Assembly (NCBI GenBank): GCA_937895935.1
Contig: CALBKX010000049.1
Coordinates: 1 to 32,167, forward strand
Source of the DNA: an uncultured Clostridia bacterium
GTDB lineage: Bacteria > Bacillota > Clostridia > Christensenellales > UBA1242
DNA length: 32,167 nucleotides
Direction: 5' to 3'
The notes beneath the pieces were generated by a model. The model was not told the origin of the DNA, did not search any database, and saw nothing but the letters and a program-made list of their open reading frames with translations. Shown here in pieces: positions 15,667-22,791 of the stretch. The position numbers and the translations under genes are program-made. The number at the start of each line of letters is the position of its first letter. Within the stretch, counting starts at the first letter, position 1.

Positions 15667-17229
15667 TTAATTTATTTTTCTAAATACTTTTATTCCCTTG
15701 GTGAATAAAACTGTTAATATTGTTGATAATATTATTCCATATATTCCTAAACTAATGCAAACAATATAATTTATTGATAAGTATTTAAATATATAATAAA
15801 CTCCCAGTGGCAATAATGCAATCAAAATTCCAAAAACCATAGTAAGTAAAACAGATAAACTTTGCTTAACGACCTTTGTTTCGTTATCAAAATCTAGCAT
15901 TGGAAGCCATAAGTTCATAAGCAAACCGCCAGACGCCAAAATTAAGTTTTGCATTGTTGGCAATGAAATAATAATTAAAAATTCAACAAAACTAAATTTG
16001 ACAAATATTGTTAACAATAAAGAAGAAATAATGATAAACGGCTCTAGAATAGTCAAATGTGTTAAAATTTTTGATAAAAACAGAGTTTTTTCATTAATTG
16101 GACAACTTTTTAAAAGCCAAATATTTTTCCCTTCTAAAGAGATCGAACTAGCAGAAATCGGAGCGGAAGCAAGCATACAACAAAATATTAAGGCAAATAT
16201 ACCCGAAAGTAAAATATTTGGTATTTCCACTCCAAGATAATTGTTTAAACCGTTTTTGCCAAGAGTGCAAACAAATATTGAAACCACCAATATTACCACG
16301 CCACCAATAATAGTGTTAATTATATAAGCAGGAGTTGATACATAAGAATATAACTCTTTTTTATAAAACATTTTTAATGTATTTTTGCCATTTTCAAATT
16401 TAAGAGTTTTATTTTTTGAAGAATAAGATGCAAATGTTTTACCATAATCAATTGTGTAAAGTATAACTCCTAAAATAAATGGCAATATGGTGCATGATAA
16501 AACCACTAAAACATTTTGTATGTTTGGATAAAAAAGAAAATTCAAAAAGTAATTGGAAATAGGTCTGTCGGCAAAATACGCATTTAAGTTTAACTGGTCA
16601 GCGGTTCCATAAGTAAAAGTTTTGGCAAGCATAAAACCTAAAACGGAAATAAAAATCAAAAGCAAAAAGAACGTTTTTAATAGATTTCCAAATTTTATTC
16701 TGTTAAATAGTCGTGCCACTATAAAGTCAAAAATATAGGAAATACCAACACTGACAAGTGGTGCAATAAATAGATAAATTAATCCAAAAATTAGCAAATT
16801 TATATTAAATTCAATTAAAATTAAATATAAAACCATATAAGGCACAAAAAGTAAAAATACAAAAAACCAATCAAAAATATATTTGCTTAAAGTTTTTGAC
16901 AAAATAATTTCACTCTTTTTTATAGGTAATGACATTAAAAAGTCCGTGTCACTATTTTTTGTATTTGCCGTTGTTCGCATTATGCCAATAATCACAATTA
17001 CAGATAGAGATGTAAGTAAAGCGTGAAAAATACAAACTTTTTCTACGTGCAAAGGGGCAAGCCCGTCAAACATACTTTTTGCTTGAAGAGTATAAATTAA
17101 AGTAAGTGCTATTAAACCGAAAACTAATAATAAGCCACCAAACAATGTGGATTTTCTTTTTGACTTCTTGTTAAGCTTTCCTAAAAGTATGTTTAAATTG
17201 TTTTTTAAAAGAATTTTAAAATTATACAT
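15667..17229 (-). CDS. ABC-2-type transporter permease
   Basis: A 520-residue polytopic membrane protein. The start at 17229 is set by GGAGAG and by the ATGTATAA overlap with the ATPase gene; the longer in-frame start inside the ATPase is less likely. Around a dozen hydrophobic segments are visible (for example LFGGLLLVFGLIALTLIY, VIVIIGIMRT, FILGVILYTIDYG, ILLSGIFALIFCCMLASAP). The charged loop after the latter (SSISLEGKNIWLLKSCPI) is typical of large ABC-2 exporter permeases from Firmicutes. It should form the membrane half of an exporter with the neighbouring ATPase. The substrate is unknown. Confidence 0.9.
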   Translation of the reverse strand: MYNFKILLKNNLNILLGKLNKKSKRKSTLFGGLLLVFGLIALTLIYTLQAKSMFDGLAPLHVEKVCIFHALLTSLSVIVIIGIMRTTANTKNSDTDFLMSLPIKKSEIILSKTLSKYIFDWFFVFLLFVPYMVLYLILIEFNINLLIFGLIYLFIAPLVSVGISYIFDFIVARLFNRIKFGNLLKTFFLLLIFISVLGFMLAKTFTYGTADQLNLNAYFADRPISNYFLNFLFYPNIQNVLVVLSCTILPFILGVILYTIDYGKTFASYSSKNKTLKFENGKNTLKMFYKKELYSYVSTPAYIINTIIGGVVILVVSIFVCTLGKNGLNNYLGVEIPNILLSGIFALIFCCMLASAPISASSISLEGKNIWLLKSCPINEKTLFLSKILTHLTILEPFIIISSLLLTIFVKFSFVEFLIIISLPTMQNLILASGGLLMNLWLPMLDFDNETKVVKQSLSVLLTMVFGILIALLPLGVYYIFKYLSINYIVCISLGIYGIILSTILTVLFTKGIKVFRKIN

Positions 17230-17932
17230 TTTCACTCTCCAAAAAAACATTTTCAAGTGTTTTGTCTTTTTTAATTTCAGTCATTGTACCGCTGGATACT
17301 ATCTCGCCATTTTTAATAATAGCCACCTTGTTACATAACTTTTCTGCCACTTCTAAAACGTGTGTGGAAAAAAAGATTGCTCCACCATTTTCTACAAATT
17401 CTTTCATTATATTTTTAATAACAAAACTTGCTTTTGGGTCTAAACCAACAAAAGGTTCATCCAATATTAAAAGTTTAGGACTATGTACAAATGCAGATAT
17501 TAAAACTAATTTTTGTCGCATGCCGTGTGAATAAGTTGAAATTGGATTGTTTAAATCATTCAAAATTTCCAATGCGGTTGCATATTTTTTAGTTAAAATT
17601 TCCCTATCTTTTTTGTTTACTTTAAAAATGTCTGCAACTAAATTTATATATTGTATTCCAGTCAAAGAATTATATATGTCTGGATTGTCTGGGACATAAG
17701 CCATCATACTTTTGCATTTTATAGGGTTTTCTTTAATTGATATGCCATTAATCAAAATGTCACCATCCGAAATATCATTAATTCCCACTATACTTTTTAT
17801 AGTTGTTGTCTTTCCTGCACCATTGTGGCCTATAAAAGCAAAAATATCTCCTTTTTCAACCTTTAAATTCACATTTTTTGCTCCAATTTTCCCATTTGGA
17901 TATGTTTTTGTGTAATTTATTAATTCTAGCAT
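17222..17932 (-). CDS. ABC transporter ATP-binding protein
   Basis: A complete ATPase of 236 residues: Walker A GHNGAGKT (35-42), Q-loop region around MMAYVPDNPDIY, signature SHGMRQ (135-140, a common variant of LSGGQ in ABC-2 exporters), Walker B LLILDEP (154-160) and switch His191 (STHVLEVAEKLC). It drives the overlapping permease. It begins six bases after the AbrB-type gene, with AAGGTGAC upstream, so translation is likely coupled through the operon. Confidence 0.95.
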   Translation of the reverse strand: MLELINYTKTYPNGKIGAKNVNLKVEKGDIFAFIGHNGAGKTTTIKSIVGINDISDGDILINGISIKENPIKCKSMMAYVPDNPDIYNSLTGIQYINLVADIFKVNKKDREILTKKYATALEILNDLNNPISTYSHGMRQKLVLISAFVHSPKLLILDEPFVGLDPKASFVIKNIMKEFVENGGAIFFSTHVLEVAEKLCNKVAIIKNGEIVSSGTMTEIKKDKTLENVFLESENV

Positions 17933-17938
17933 GTCACC

Positions 17939-18154
17939 TTATTCTCCTTTATTTATATTGAATATTTCATTTGCAAATTTTAAATAGTCATCATATTTGG
18001 CAATAGCAATACCTCTATGTTTATCACCTAATAAAATCAATGTGTCCTTTGGGTTTATATTAAACAAATCTCGTGCTTCTTTTGGAATTACAATTTGACC
18101 TTTTTCACCGACTTTGGCGGTCCATAAAAATTTATCTTTTGGTATATTTTTCAT
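17939..18154 (-). CDS. AbrB/SpoVT-type transcriptional regulator
   Basis: A small protein (71 residues from the ATG at 18154, preceded by TAGGAAAA; an ATG six codons earlier lacks a site). The swapped-hairpin AbrB fold is clear: TAKVGEKGQIVIPKEARDLFNINPKDTLILLGD, followed by a short helix. Family members bind DNA as dimers or tetramers. As first gene of an ABC exporter operon it is most likely its local repressor. The alternative, an antitoxin, is less likely because no toxin gene is adjacent. Confidence 0.9.
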   Translation of the reverse strand: MKNIPKDKFLWTAKVGEKGQIVIPKEARDLFNINPKDTLILLGDKHRGIAIAKYDDYLKFANEIFNINKGE

Positions 18155-18181
18155 ACTTTTCCTACCTTTCATACATAAATA

Positions 18182-18210
18182 TATTAATGCTAAAAAACCA
18201 AAAATGTCAA
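18182..18210 (-). promoter_or_regulatory. Probable promoter of the AbrB-ABC-Rrf2 operon
   Basis: A perfect TTGACA (18205-18210) on the minus strand with a weaker -10 (TTAATA, 17-bp spacing, or TAATAT, 18). Confidence 0.5.
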
Positions 18211-18319
18211 TAAAATATTATAAATAAAAAAGGCTTTTCTAGTTATATTAAATTTGAATAATCAAATAGGCATCCTATTCAATATACAAACCAAAAATAA
18301 TACTAAATTGGAAGCATAA

Positions 18320-19060
18320 TTTGCAGACAAAGATTATGACAATGCTCGTAAATATTGGAAAGTATTAAAAGGTAGATTAAAAAGCGAAGGAAGTGAACTG
18401 GTATCATTTTGTTACCAGTTGAAATTACCTGCCCAAGACGGCAAGTTAAGAGAAACCGATGTTTTAAATACAAAAGGCATTTTGAGACTTATCCAATCAA
18501 TTCCAAGCAAAAAAGCTGAACCTTTCAAAATGTGGCTTGCTTCGTGTGGCAGTGAAAGACTAGATGAAATTGCAGACCCACAAAAAGCCATTGATAGAGC
18601 CGTTGAAACTTATAGACAAAAAGGCTATCCAGAAGAATGGATAACCCAAAGAATGATGACTATTAAAATGAGAAAAGAACTCACTGACGAATGGCAAAAT
18701 CGTGGCATTACACAAGAAAAAGACTATGCAATACTCACAAATGAGATGACTAAGGCTTGGTCTGGAATGAGTGTCCAAGAATACAAACAATTAAAAGGCT
18801 TGAAAAAAGAAAATTTACGAGATAATATGACCAACATTGAACTTGTCCTTAATATGCTTGCAGAAGTTACAACAACAGCCATTTCAAAACAAGAGAGTCC
18901 AAAAACTTTTGAAGAAAATAAAAAGATTGCTCGTCGTGGTGGAAGTGTTGCTAGTGACGCCAAGAAAAGATATGAAGAAGAAACTGGCAAAAAAGCTATC
19001 CCCCCACTCAACGCAGACAATAAAAACTTACTTAAAATAAAATCTGATGAAGATAAATAA
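18320..19060 (+). pseudogene. Bro-N/DinD-type phage antirepressor, 5' end missing
   Basis: The open frame runs from just after a TAA at 18317 and has no usable start. It encodes DYDNARKYWKVLKGRLKSEG, then QLKLPAQDGK, the strongly conserved RLIQSIPSKKAEPFKMWLAS, TDEWQNRGI, YAILTNEMTKAWSGMSV, KGLKKENLRDNMT and the ARRGGSVASDAKKR..TGK end. These are the features of Bro-N-containing prophage/mobile-element proteins. The first 40-50 residues, where family members have a WYFSVVDVV-like segment, are gone, replaced by unrelated A+T-rich DNA with stops. It lies at the left end of a run of broken mobile-element genes. Translation from the internal TTG at 18419 would leave the N-terminal domain incomplete. 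Confidence 0.85.
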
Positions 19061-19086
19061 TAAAAATAAATACATAAATCAAAAAA

Positions 19087-19120
19087 TAGCACTAGGAACA
19101 AAACCTAATGCTTTTTTTAT
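19087..19120 (+). terminator. Terminator after the Bro-type pseudogene
   Basis: AGCA..AGG and CCT..TGCT pair with a two-base internal mismatch around an A-rich loop, followed by T7. Confidence 0.7.
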
Positions 19121-19211
19121 TTGTGAAAAATTGTATGTATTTATGAATTTAATCTTAGACAAAAATATTTTTGAAAATATTAAAATTTTGTATAAGATTT
19201 CTTAAAATATA

Positions 19212-19220
19212 TGCTATAAT
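19212..19220 (+). promoter_or_regulatory. Extended -10 promoter element
   Basis: TGCTATAAT is an extended -10 that lies 22 bases before a GGGAGGG ribosome binding site. No convincing -35 is present. Confidence 0.5.
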
Positions 19221-19256
19221 AAAAATAGAAATTCAATTTTATGGGAGGGAAATAAA

Positions 19257-19927
19257 TTGAAAAAGAAAATTTGATTATTGGTGCTGATCGTATTACTGAA
19301 GATAATGGGTATTATGATATAATAAAGAATAAATACGAAGGTAAGATTACACCAGATAATACAAATGCTATAGATGCAAGTTCAGATTATTCAGAAACTA
19401 ATTCACCACGTTTATATAAAGGTTATAACGTAATTGTTAAACAATTGGTTGAATCCGCTCTAGGAAATAAATTTAGTAGTACACAAGTTTCTTTATATCC
19501 TGAATTTAGTAAAAAAGCAGTAAATTATACTTCTAATGCTAATGGATTCTCTGAAGCACATGCTTATGATACAATGACATTGCTTCCAAAAGAGAATACT
19601 CCATATACTAAACTTGTATTAAAAATTCAAGGTTCAGACATAACTGAAAGTGTTACACTTGAATATCAAGTTATTGTTAATGGCGAAGCTGTTGGAACAA
19701 AACAAAATATAACATTAGCCAATGATAGCCAAGAGTTGGAAATTAGCATTGCTAAAACAGGAACATTTGGAAATTTTGATGGAACAATAGATGTAGACAC
19801 AAATAATAAAATATTTGAAAATGTCCAAGTAGATGATAGAAATACAAACAATTACATTACAATAGAATTTACAAACGAAAGTGGTGTAAAGTTTGTTGTA
19901 ACATTTGATGGATATTACAATAAATAA
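19257..19927 (+). pseudogene. Secreted beta-rich protein that has lost its leader
   Basis: GGGAGGG (19243-19249) points to a TTG at 19257, but that frame reads only MKKKI before TGA. The long frame is offset by one base and would need ATT at 19256 or TTG at 19271. The 218-residue frame is Thr/Asn/Ser-rich with alternating strands (TESVTLEYQVIVNGEAVGT, NNYITIEFTNESGVKFVVTF), as in exported surface proteins, but it has no signal peptide. The simplest reading is a deletion or frameshift that joined the first codons MKKKI to mature protein. A product without export may still be made. Family unknown. Promoter and terminator remain intact. Confidence 0.6.
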
Positions 19928-19938
19928 GAAAACAAGAA

Positions 19939-19967
19939 ATGCAACCTTAACTGGTTGTATTTTTTTG
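19939..19967 (+). terminator. Terminator of the leaderless secreted-protein gene
   Basis: ATGCAACC pairs with GGTTGTAT across TTAACT and continues into a T tract. Confidence 0.85.
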
Positions 19968-19973
19968 CGATAA

Positions 19974-20087
19974 AACAAAATAAGCCTAAATTCTTACTCG
20001 CAAGGCTGGAAGTATGACCCGCTAGATGAAAATGGAATTAACAGTGAGCGAGATAGAATTTTAAGGGAGCTCATAGATGTCAGATAA
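19974..20087 (+). pseudogene. 3' remnant of a mobilization-type accessory gene
   Basis: An open frame without a start encodes a tail with WKYDPLDENGINSERDRI and LRELIDVR and stops at 20085-20087, overlapping the next start by eleven bases, as in mobilization operons. Only the last 35 or so codons remain; the family is not recognisable. Confidence 0.4.
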
Positions 20088-20433
20088 AGTTCCAAATGTG
20101 GTTTACAAACAAGAGTTCTTTTTGCCGAACTACAAAGACAAAACAAATCAAGACAAGCGAAACTATTACTCATCTAACAAGTATGACGACTACCTAAAAT
20201 ATGTCGCTACTGGCATTAAAGATTTAGAAAAATTGGACTTTGTGGAGTATTCAAACAACAGCACAAAATCTAGTGGAATCTTTAACCAAAACGGACTTAT
20301 GAGCAAAGAACAAATTGCAGATTTTAGAAAGAATTTGCGAGAAACTAAATCGGTTATTTGGTCTGGCATTATTTCCTTTGAAGAAAACTTTGGCAAGATA
20401 GGAAAATTTTGTTCTTATCGGTCTTTTTTTTAG
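20077..20433 (+). pseudogene. N-terminal fragment of a MobL-like relaxase
   Basis: 118 codons from an ATG behind AAGGGAGC. The start VPNVVYKQEFFLPNYKD, the DDYLKYVATG segment, SSGIFNQNGLMSKEQ and SVIWSGIISFEENFGK match the beginning of MobL/MobP-type relaxases of Gram-positive mobilizable elements. The frame then reads KIGKFCSYRSFF and stops. The HIH metal motif and the rest of the several-hundred-residue enzyme are missing, so no DNA nicking is possible. The break at about 20400 marks a deletion edge. The assignment is from pattern memory, not a search. Confidence 0.65.
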
Positions 20434-20483
20434 TTTACGCAAAAATTATTAATTTTCTTTTTGCAATTTTTTAAGAAAAAAAT

Positions 20484-20518
20484 ATTTGATGTCAAATTTT
20501 GGTGCATTTGATGTCAAA
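20484..20518. repeat. Two 13-bp direct repeats with 22-bp period
   Basis: ATTTGATGTCAAA occurs at 20484-20496 and 20506-20518. Each contains the dyad TTTGATGTCAAA, and the 22-bp spacing puts both on one face of the helix. The surrounding 190 bases (20434-20625) contain no gene. Confidence 0.7.
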
Positions 20519-20625
20519 ATTTAGAGTAAATTTTTTGATTTTAAAACACTAAAATTTCTAAAAATTAAATTTTAGCAAAAGTCCTGAAATGCCCGAAATT
20601 ACTGGGTTTTAGCCACTTTTTAGAT

Positions 20626-20653
20626 AAAAAAATGAGAGCGAAATTCGCTCTCA
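20626..20653 (-). terminator. Terminator after the minus-strand tRNA-Ile-like copy
   Basis: TGAGAGCGAA and TTCGCTCTCA form a near-perfect stem; on the minus strand it is followed by T7. It starts five bases after the CCA-like end of the tRNA relic. Confidence 0.85.
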
Positions 20654-20657
20654 AATT

Positions 20658-20783
20658 TGGTTGGATTGAGTGGACTCGCGAAAGTGCCAGTGAAACGCCT
20701 GCACGTAGTCGCGTAGCGGACACCGACCCCCACCTTATAAACACGGCAACTTAGTTGCTGTGTTTAAGCCCGTTAAGGGTGGT
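20658..20783 (-). pseudogene. tRNA-Ile relic, minus-strand copy, interrupted by insertions
   Basis: Three blocks are identical to the intact tRNA-Ile at 21098-21174 and in the same order: 20658-20678 (21 bases, T loop to CCA), 20721-20738 (18 bases, anticodon loop to T stem) and 20776-20783 (8 bases, 5' anticodon stem). Between them lie 42 bases in the T loop and 37 bases in the anticodon loop, the latter holding the dyad AAACACGGCAAC/GTTGCTGTGTTT. The anticodon G is replaced by the insert. No intact cloverleaf can form as encoded. Confidence 0.8.
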
Positions 20784-20810
20784 CCGTGTTTGCGCTAGCT
20801 AACAGGGCTT

Positions 20811-20983
20811 CCACCCTGATAAACTTTTTGCTTTCGCAAAAAGTAACAAAACTTCGTTTTGTTGGTGGGGGAGTAAAAAAAGAACGGCATACCACCTTAT
20901 AGCGTGCTGTCGCACGATATAAGAGTACGGGCTCTTTTTAAGATTGTGGTTTTCGCCACTTTATAGTCCAACCACTCGCAAGT
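20811..20983 (+). pseudogene. tRNA-Ile relic, plus-strand (inverted) copy, interrupted by hairpins
   Basis: On the plus strand CCACCCTGATAA (20811-20822), GGTGGGGG (20864-20871) and a 17-base block with the tRNA 3' end and its flank (20967-20983, TCCAACCACTCGCAAGT) follow in tRNA-Ile order. The first gap holds two hairpins, CTTTTTGC-tttc-GCAAAAAG and AAAAC-ttc-GTTTT. The second gap holds CGTGC-tgtc-GCACG inside an outer CTTATA/TATAAG stem, and GTGG-ttttcg-CCAC. It is inverted relative to the copy at 20658-20783. Confidence 0.7.
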
Positions 20984-21016
20984 TTGCTCTCGCAAACTAC
21001 TTTTTCTTTTTTTTAA
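20981..21016 (+). terminator. Terminator after the plus-strand tRNA-Ile-like copy
   Basis: AGTTTGC and GCAAACT pair across TCTC, followed by a T-rich run up to 21016. Confidence 0.8.
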
Positions 21017-21062
21017 ACCTGTTTACAAAAATAAATTTTTGACACTCGTTTTTGAAAAAATG

Positions 21063-21092
21063 AAAAAAGTGTTTGGCTTATGCCAAACACTT
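21063..21092 (-). terminator. Terminator of tRNA-Ile
   Basis: A perfect 11-pair stem (AAGTGTTTGGC/GCCAAACACTT, four-base loop) starts five bases after the tRNA CCA on the minus strand and ends in a T run. Confidence 0.9.
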
Positions 21093-21097
21093 GCGAG

Positions 21098-21174
21098 TGG
21101 TTGGATTGAGTGGACTCGAACCACCGACCCCCACCTTATCAGGGTGGTGCTCTAACCAGCTGAGCTACAATCCA
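21098..21174 (-). tRNA. tRNA-Ile (anticodon GAU)
   Basis: Acceptor TGGATTG pairs with CAATCCA; the D arm is GCTCAGCTGGTTAGAGC. Anticodon stem CCACC/GGTGG encloses CTGATAA (GAU), the T loop is TTCGAGT, then discriminator A and encoded CCA. The cloverleaf is complete. Confidence 0.95.
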
Positions 21175-21228
21175 TCATATATATAAAGCATATAAATTTA
21201 ACCTTTAGTTAATTTTAAATGCTGTGTT

Positions 21229-21257
21229 ATTATACACAATCAAATTGTTATTGTCAA
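21229..21257 (-). promoter_or_regulatory. Promoter of tRNA-Ile
   Basis: TTGACA (21252-21257) and TATAAT (21229-21234) on the minus strand with a 17-bp spacer. The mature tRNA begins about 50 bases downstream. Confidence 0.85.
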
Positions 21258-21292
21258 TAAATAACGACAATTTTTTTAAAAAAACTAAAAGT

Positions 21293-21347
21293 AAATTCTT
21301 AAAGCAAATTTTGTCCTAGTTTACAGAGGAATTTACTTTAAGAATTT
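21293..21347 (-). terminator. Long stem-loop ending the XRE-RSH operon
   Basis: Two 18-base arms (21293-21310 and 21330-21347) pair with one mismatch; the minus strand then continues into T-rich sequence. It lies 14 bases after the RSH stop and before the tRNA-Ile promoter. Confidence 0.75.
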
Positions 21348-21360
21348 ATAGTAAAAAATG

Positions 21361-22791
21361 CTATATAATCTCTTCAAACCATTTAATTAAAATCTTTTTA
21401 GCGAGTTCTGTATTGACATAGGCAAGCCAACGAAGTTTTGCATTATTGACAAGTTCACCATTGCTATTTTTGTCCACAATGATTTCAATTTTATCGTTTT
21501 CGTTTATTTTTGTATAAGCGGGGAATTTTGTTTTACTATCATTAATTATCGCATATTTAAATGCAAAACCAATATCTTTATGAATTTTAAAAGCAAAATC
21601 CAAAACAGTGCTATATTTGGGCATATATTTGATTTCCCCAGAACGTGTTTTAACTTTAATTATGTCAGAATCCAAATTATTTATGTTATCTTCATCAATA
21701 ATCTCATTAAATCTTCCGTCTAAAGTACCAATTCTTAACTTTTGATATTCATCAAGTGACAAAAGATAAATCCTGAAATAGTTTTTAATTTTATCTTTTG
21801 CAACAAAGTAAGGGAAGTCTGAAAAACTACCTATTTGTGCATCCACAATACGTAAATTTAGCGAATTTTTATTTAATTTAGACAAAAGCATATTAATTGT
21901 TGATGTTTTGTCGAGATTGTTGTTGTATATTATATAGATTACATAATTAGGAACTTTCATCAGTTGCCCTTGGGAAATATCTTTTATTTTTATGTTTTTA
22001 TTTAACACAAGAAGTTCATCAAAGACTTTTCTTTCAGATAAAGAATCCAAAACGATATTTTTTAAGTTATCCTCAGAAAATAATTCTTTTAAAGATCGCA
22101 TTAAATTATCAATATGTTTAACATTACTATTATGATAATGATTGTATTGTTCAAGATAATTCAATCCATCCTGCTTATGCACAATTTTAAAACATTCGTT
22201 TTTTATTTGGATATAAAAATATTCAGCTTTTAACGCTTTTGCAATAGGTAATACCCATTTTTCAGTTTCTCTAACTTTTTCTAATTGTTTAGGATAATTA
22301 AATGTATCAATTGTTTTCAAATTATGTAATCGGTCAGCAAATTTTATACAAAAACCTAAAGGATTTTTTTTGCCAATTGCAATAAGTTTTTTAAATGTTT
22401 GTTCTTCTGCTGAAGATTTAACAAAGTTGGGGTCTTCATAAATTTCTGTGTTATCATAGATATATTTTGTTTTATCAATAGCACTGACACAATCCACCAT
22501 TTCAGCAATATTTTTGTTAAAATCGGTTTTTATTTGTTCTAGGGAATAATCACAATCTTCCACCGTATCGTGAAGCAATGCACCACAAATTGTATCTTCA
22601 TTAAATCCAAGTTTTGCCAAAATTATTGCAACTTCAACAGGATGGGATATGTATGGAGTTCCGTCTTTTCTTGTTTGATTTTTGTGCAAATCAAAAGCCT
22701 TGTTAAATGCTTTTTTAATTATGCTTTGATTTGCATCTTTTTTTGTACAACTTAAAAGATATTCAAATCTTTGATTAATTTCCTCAAACAT
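21361..22791 (-). CDS. RSH-type alarmone hydrolase (HD domain) with TGS, no synthetase domain
   Basis: The start is the ATG at 22791 behind AAGGAGGG, overlapping the stop of the regulator gene; a longer in-frame start inside that gene is not supported. The 476-residue protein opens with an intact RelA/SpoT HD hydrolase domain: TRKDGTPYISHPVEVA (His50), ALLHDTVED (His74-Asp75, Glu78-Asp79) and KFADRLHN (Asp153, Asn157). A TGS-like domain is at about 388-455 (IIKVKTRSGEIKYMPKYSTVLDFAFKIHKDIG). The roughly 190 residues between them lack the synthetase signatures (such as GYxSLH). Expected reaction: (p)ppGpp to GDP/GTP plus pyrophosphate, with Mn2+. The middle region is unrecognised; whether it once was a synthetase cannot be told by eye. 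Confidence 0.85.
   Translation of the reverse strand: MFEEINQRFEYLLSCTKKDANQSIIKKAFNKAFDLHKNQTRKDGTPYISHPVEVAIILAKLGFNEDTICGALLHDTVEDCDYSLEQIKTDFNKNIAEMVDCVSAIDKTKYIYDNTEIYEDPNFVKSSAEEQTFKKLIAIGKKNPLGFCIKFADRLHNLKTIDTFNYPKQLEKVRETEKWVLPIAKALKAEYFYIQIKNECFKIVHKQDGLNYLEQYNHYHNSNVKHIDNLMRSLKELFSEDNLKNIVLDSLSERKVFDELLVLNKNIKIKDISQGQLMKVPNYVIYIIYNNNLDKTSTINMLLSKLNKNSLNLRIVDAQIGSFSDFPYFVAKDKIKNYFRIYLLSLDEYQKLRIGTLDGRFNEIIDEDNINNLDSDIIKVKTRSGEIKYMPKYSTVLDFAFKIHKDIGFAFKYAIINDSKTKFPAYTKINENDKIEIIVDKNSNGELVNNAKLRWLAYVNTELAKKILIKWFEEII

Noticed and set aside
20660..20880. Possible tmRNA or rRNA fragment in the G+C-richer patch
   Set aside because: There is no Ala-type acceptor, tag reading frame or rRNA signature; the exact matches are to tRNA-Ile only.
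20658..21118. Tandem direct repeats as a CRISPR-like array
   Set aside because: There are only two copies of the 21-base unit, they are part of tRNA-Ile sequence, and no regular spacing or cas genes occur.
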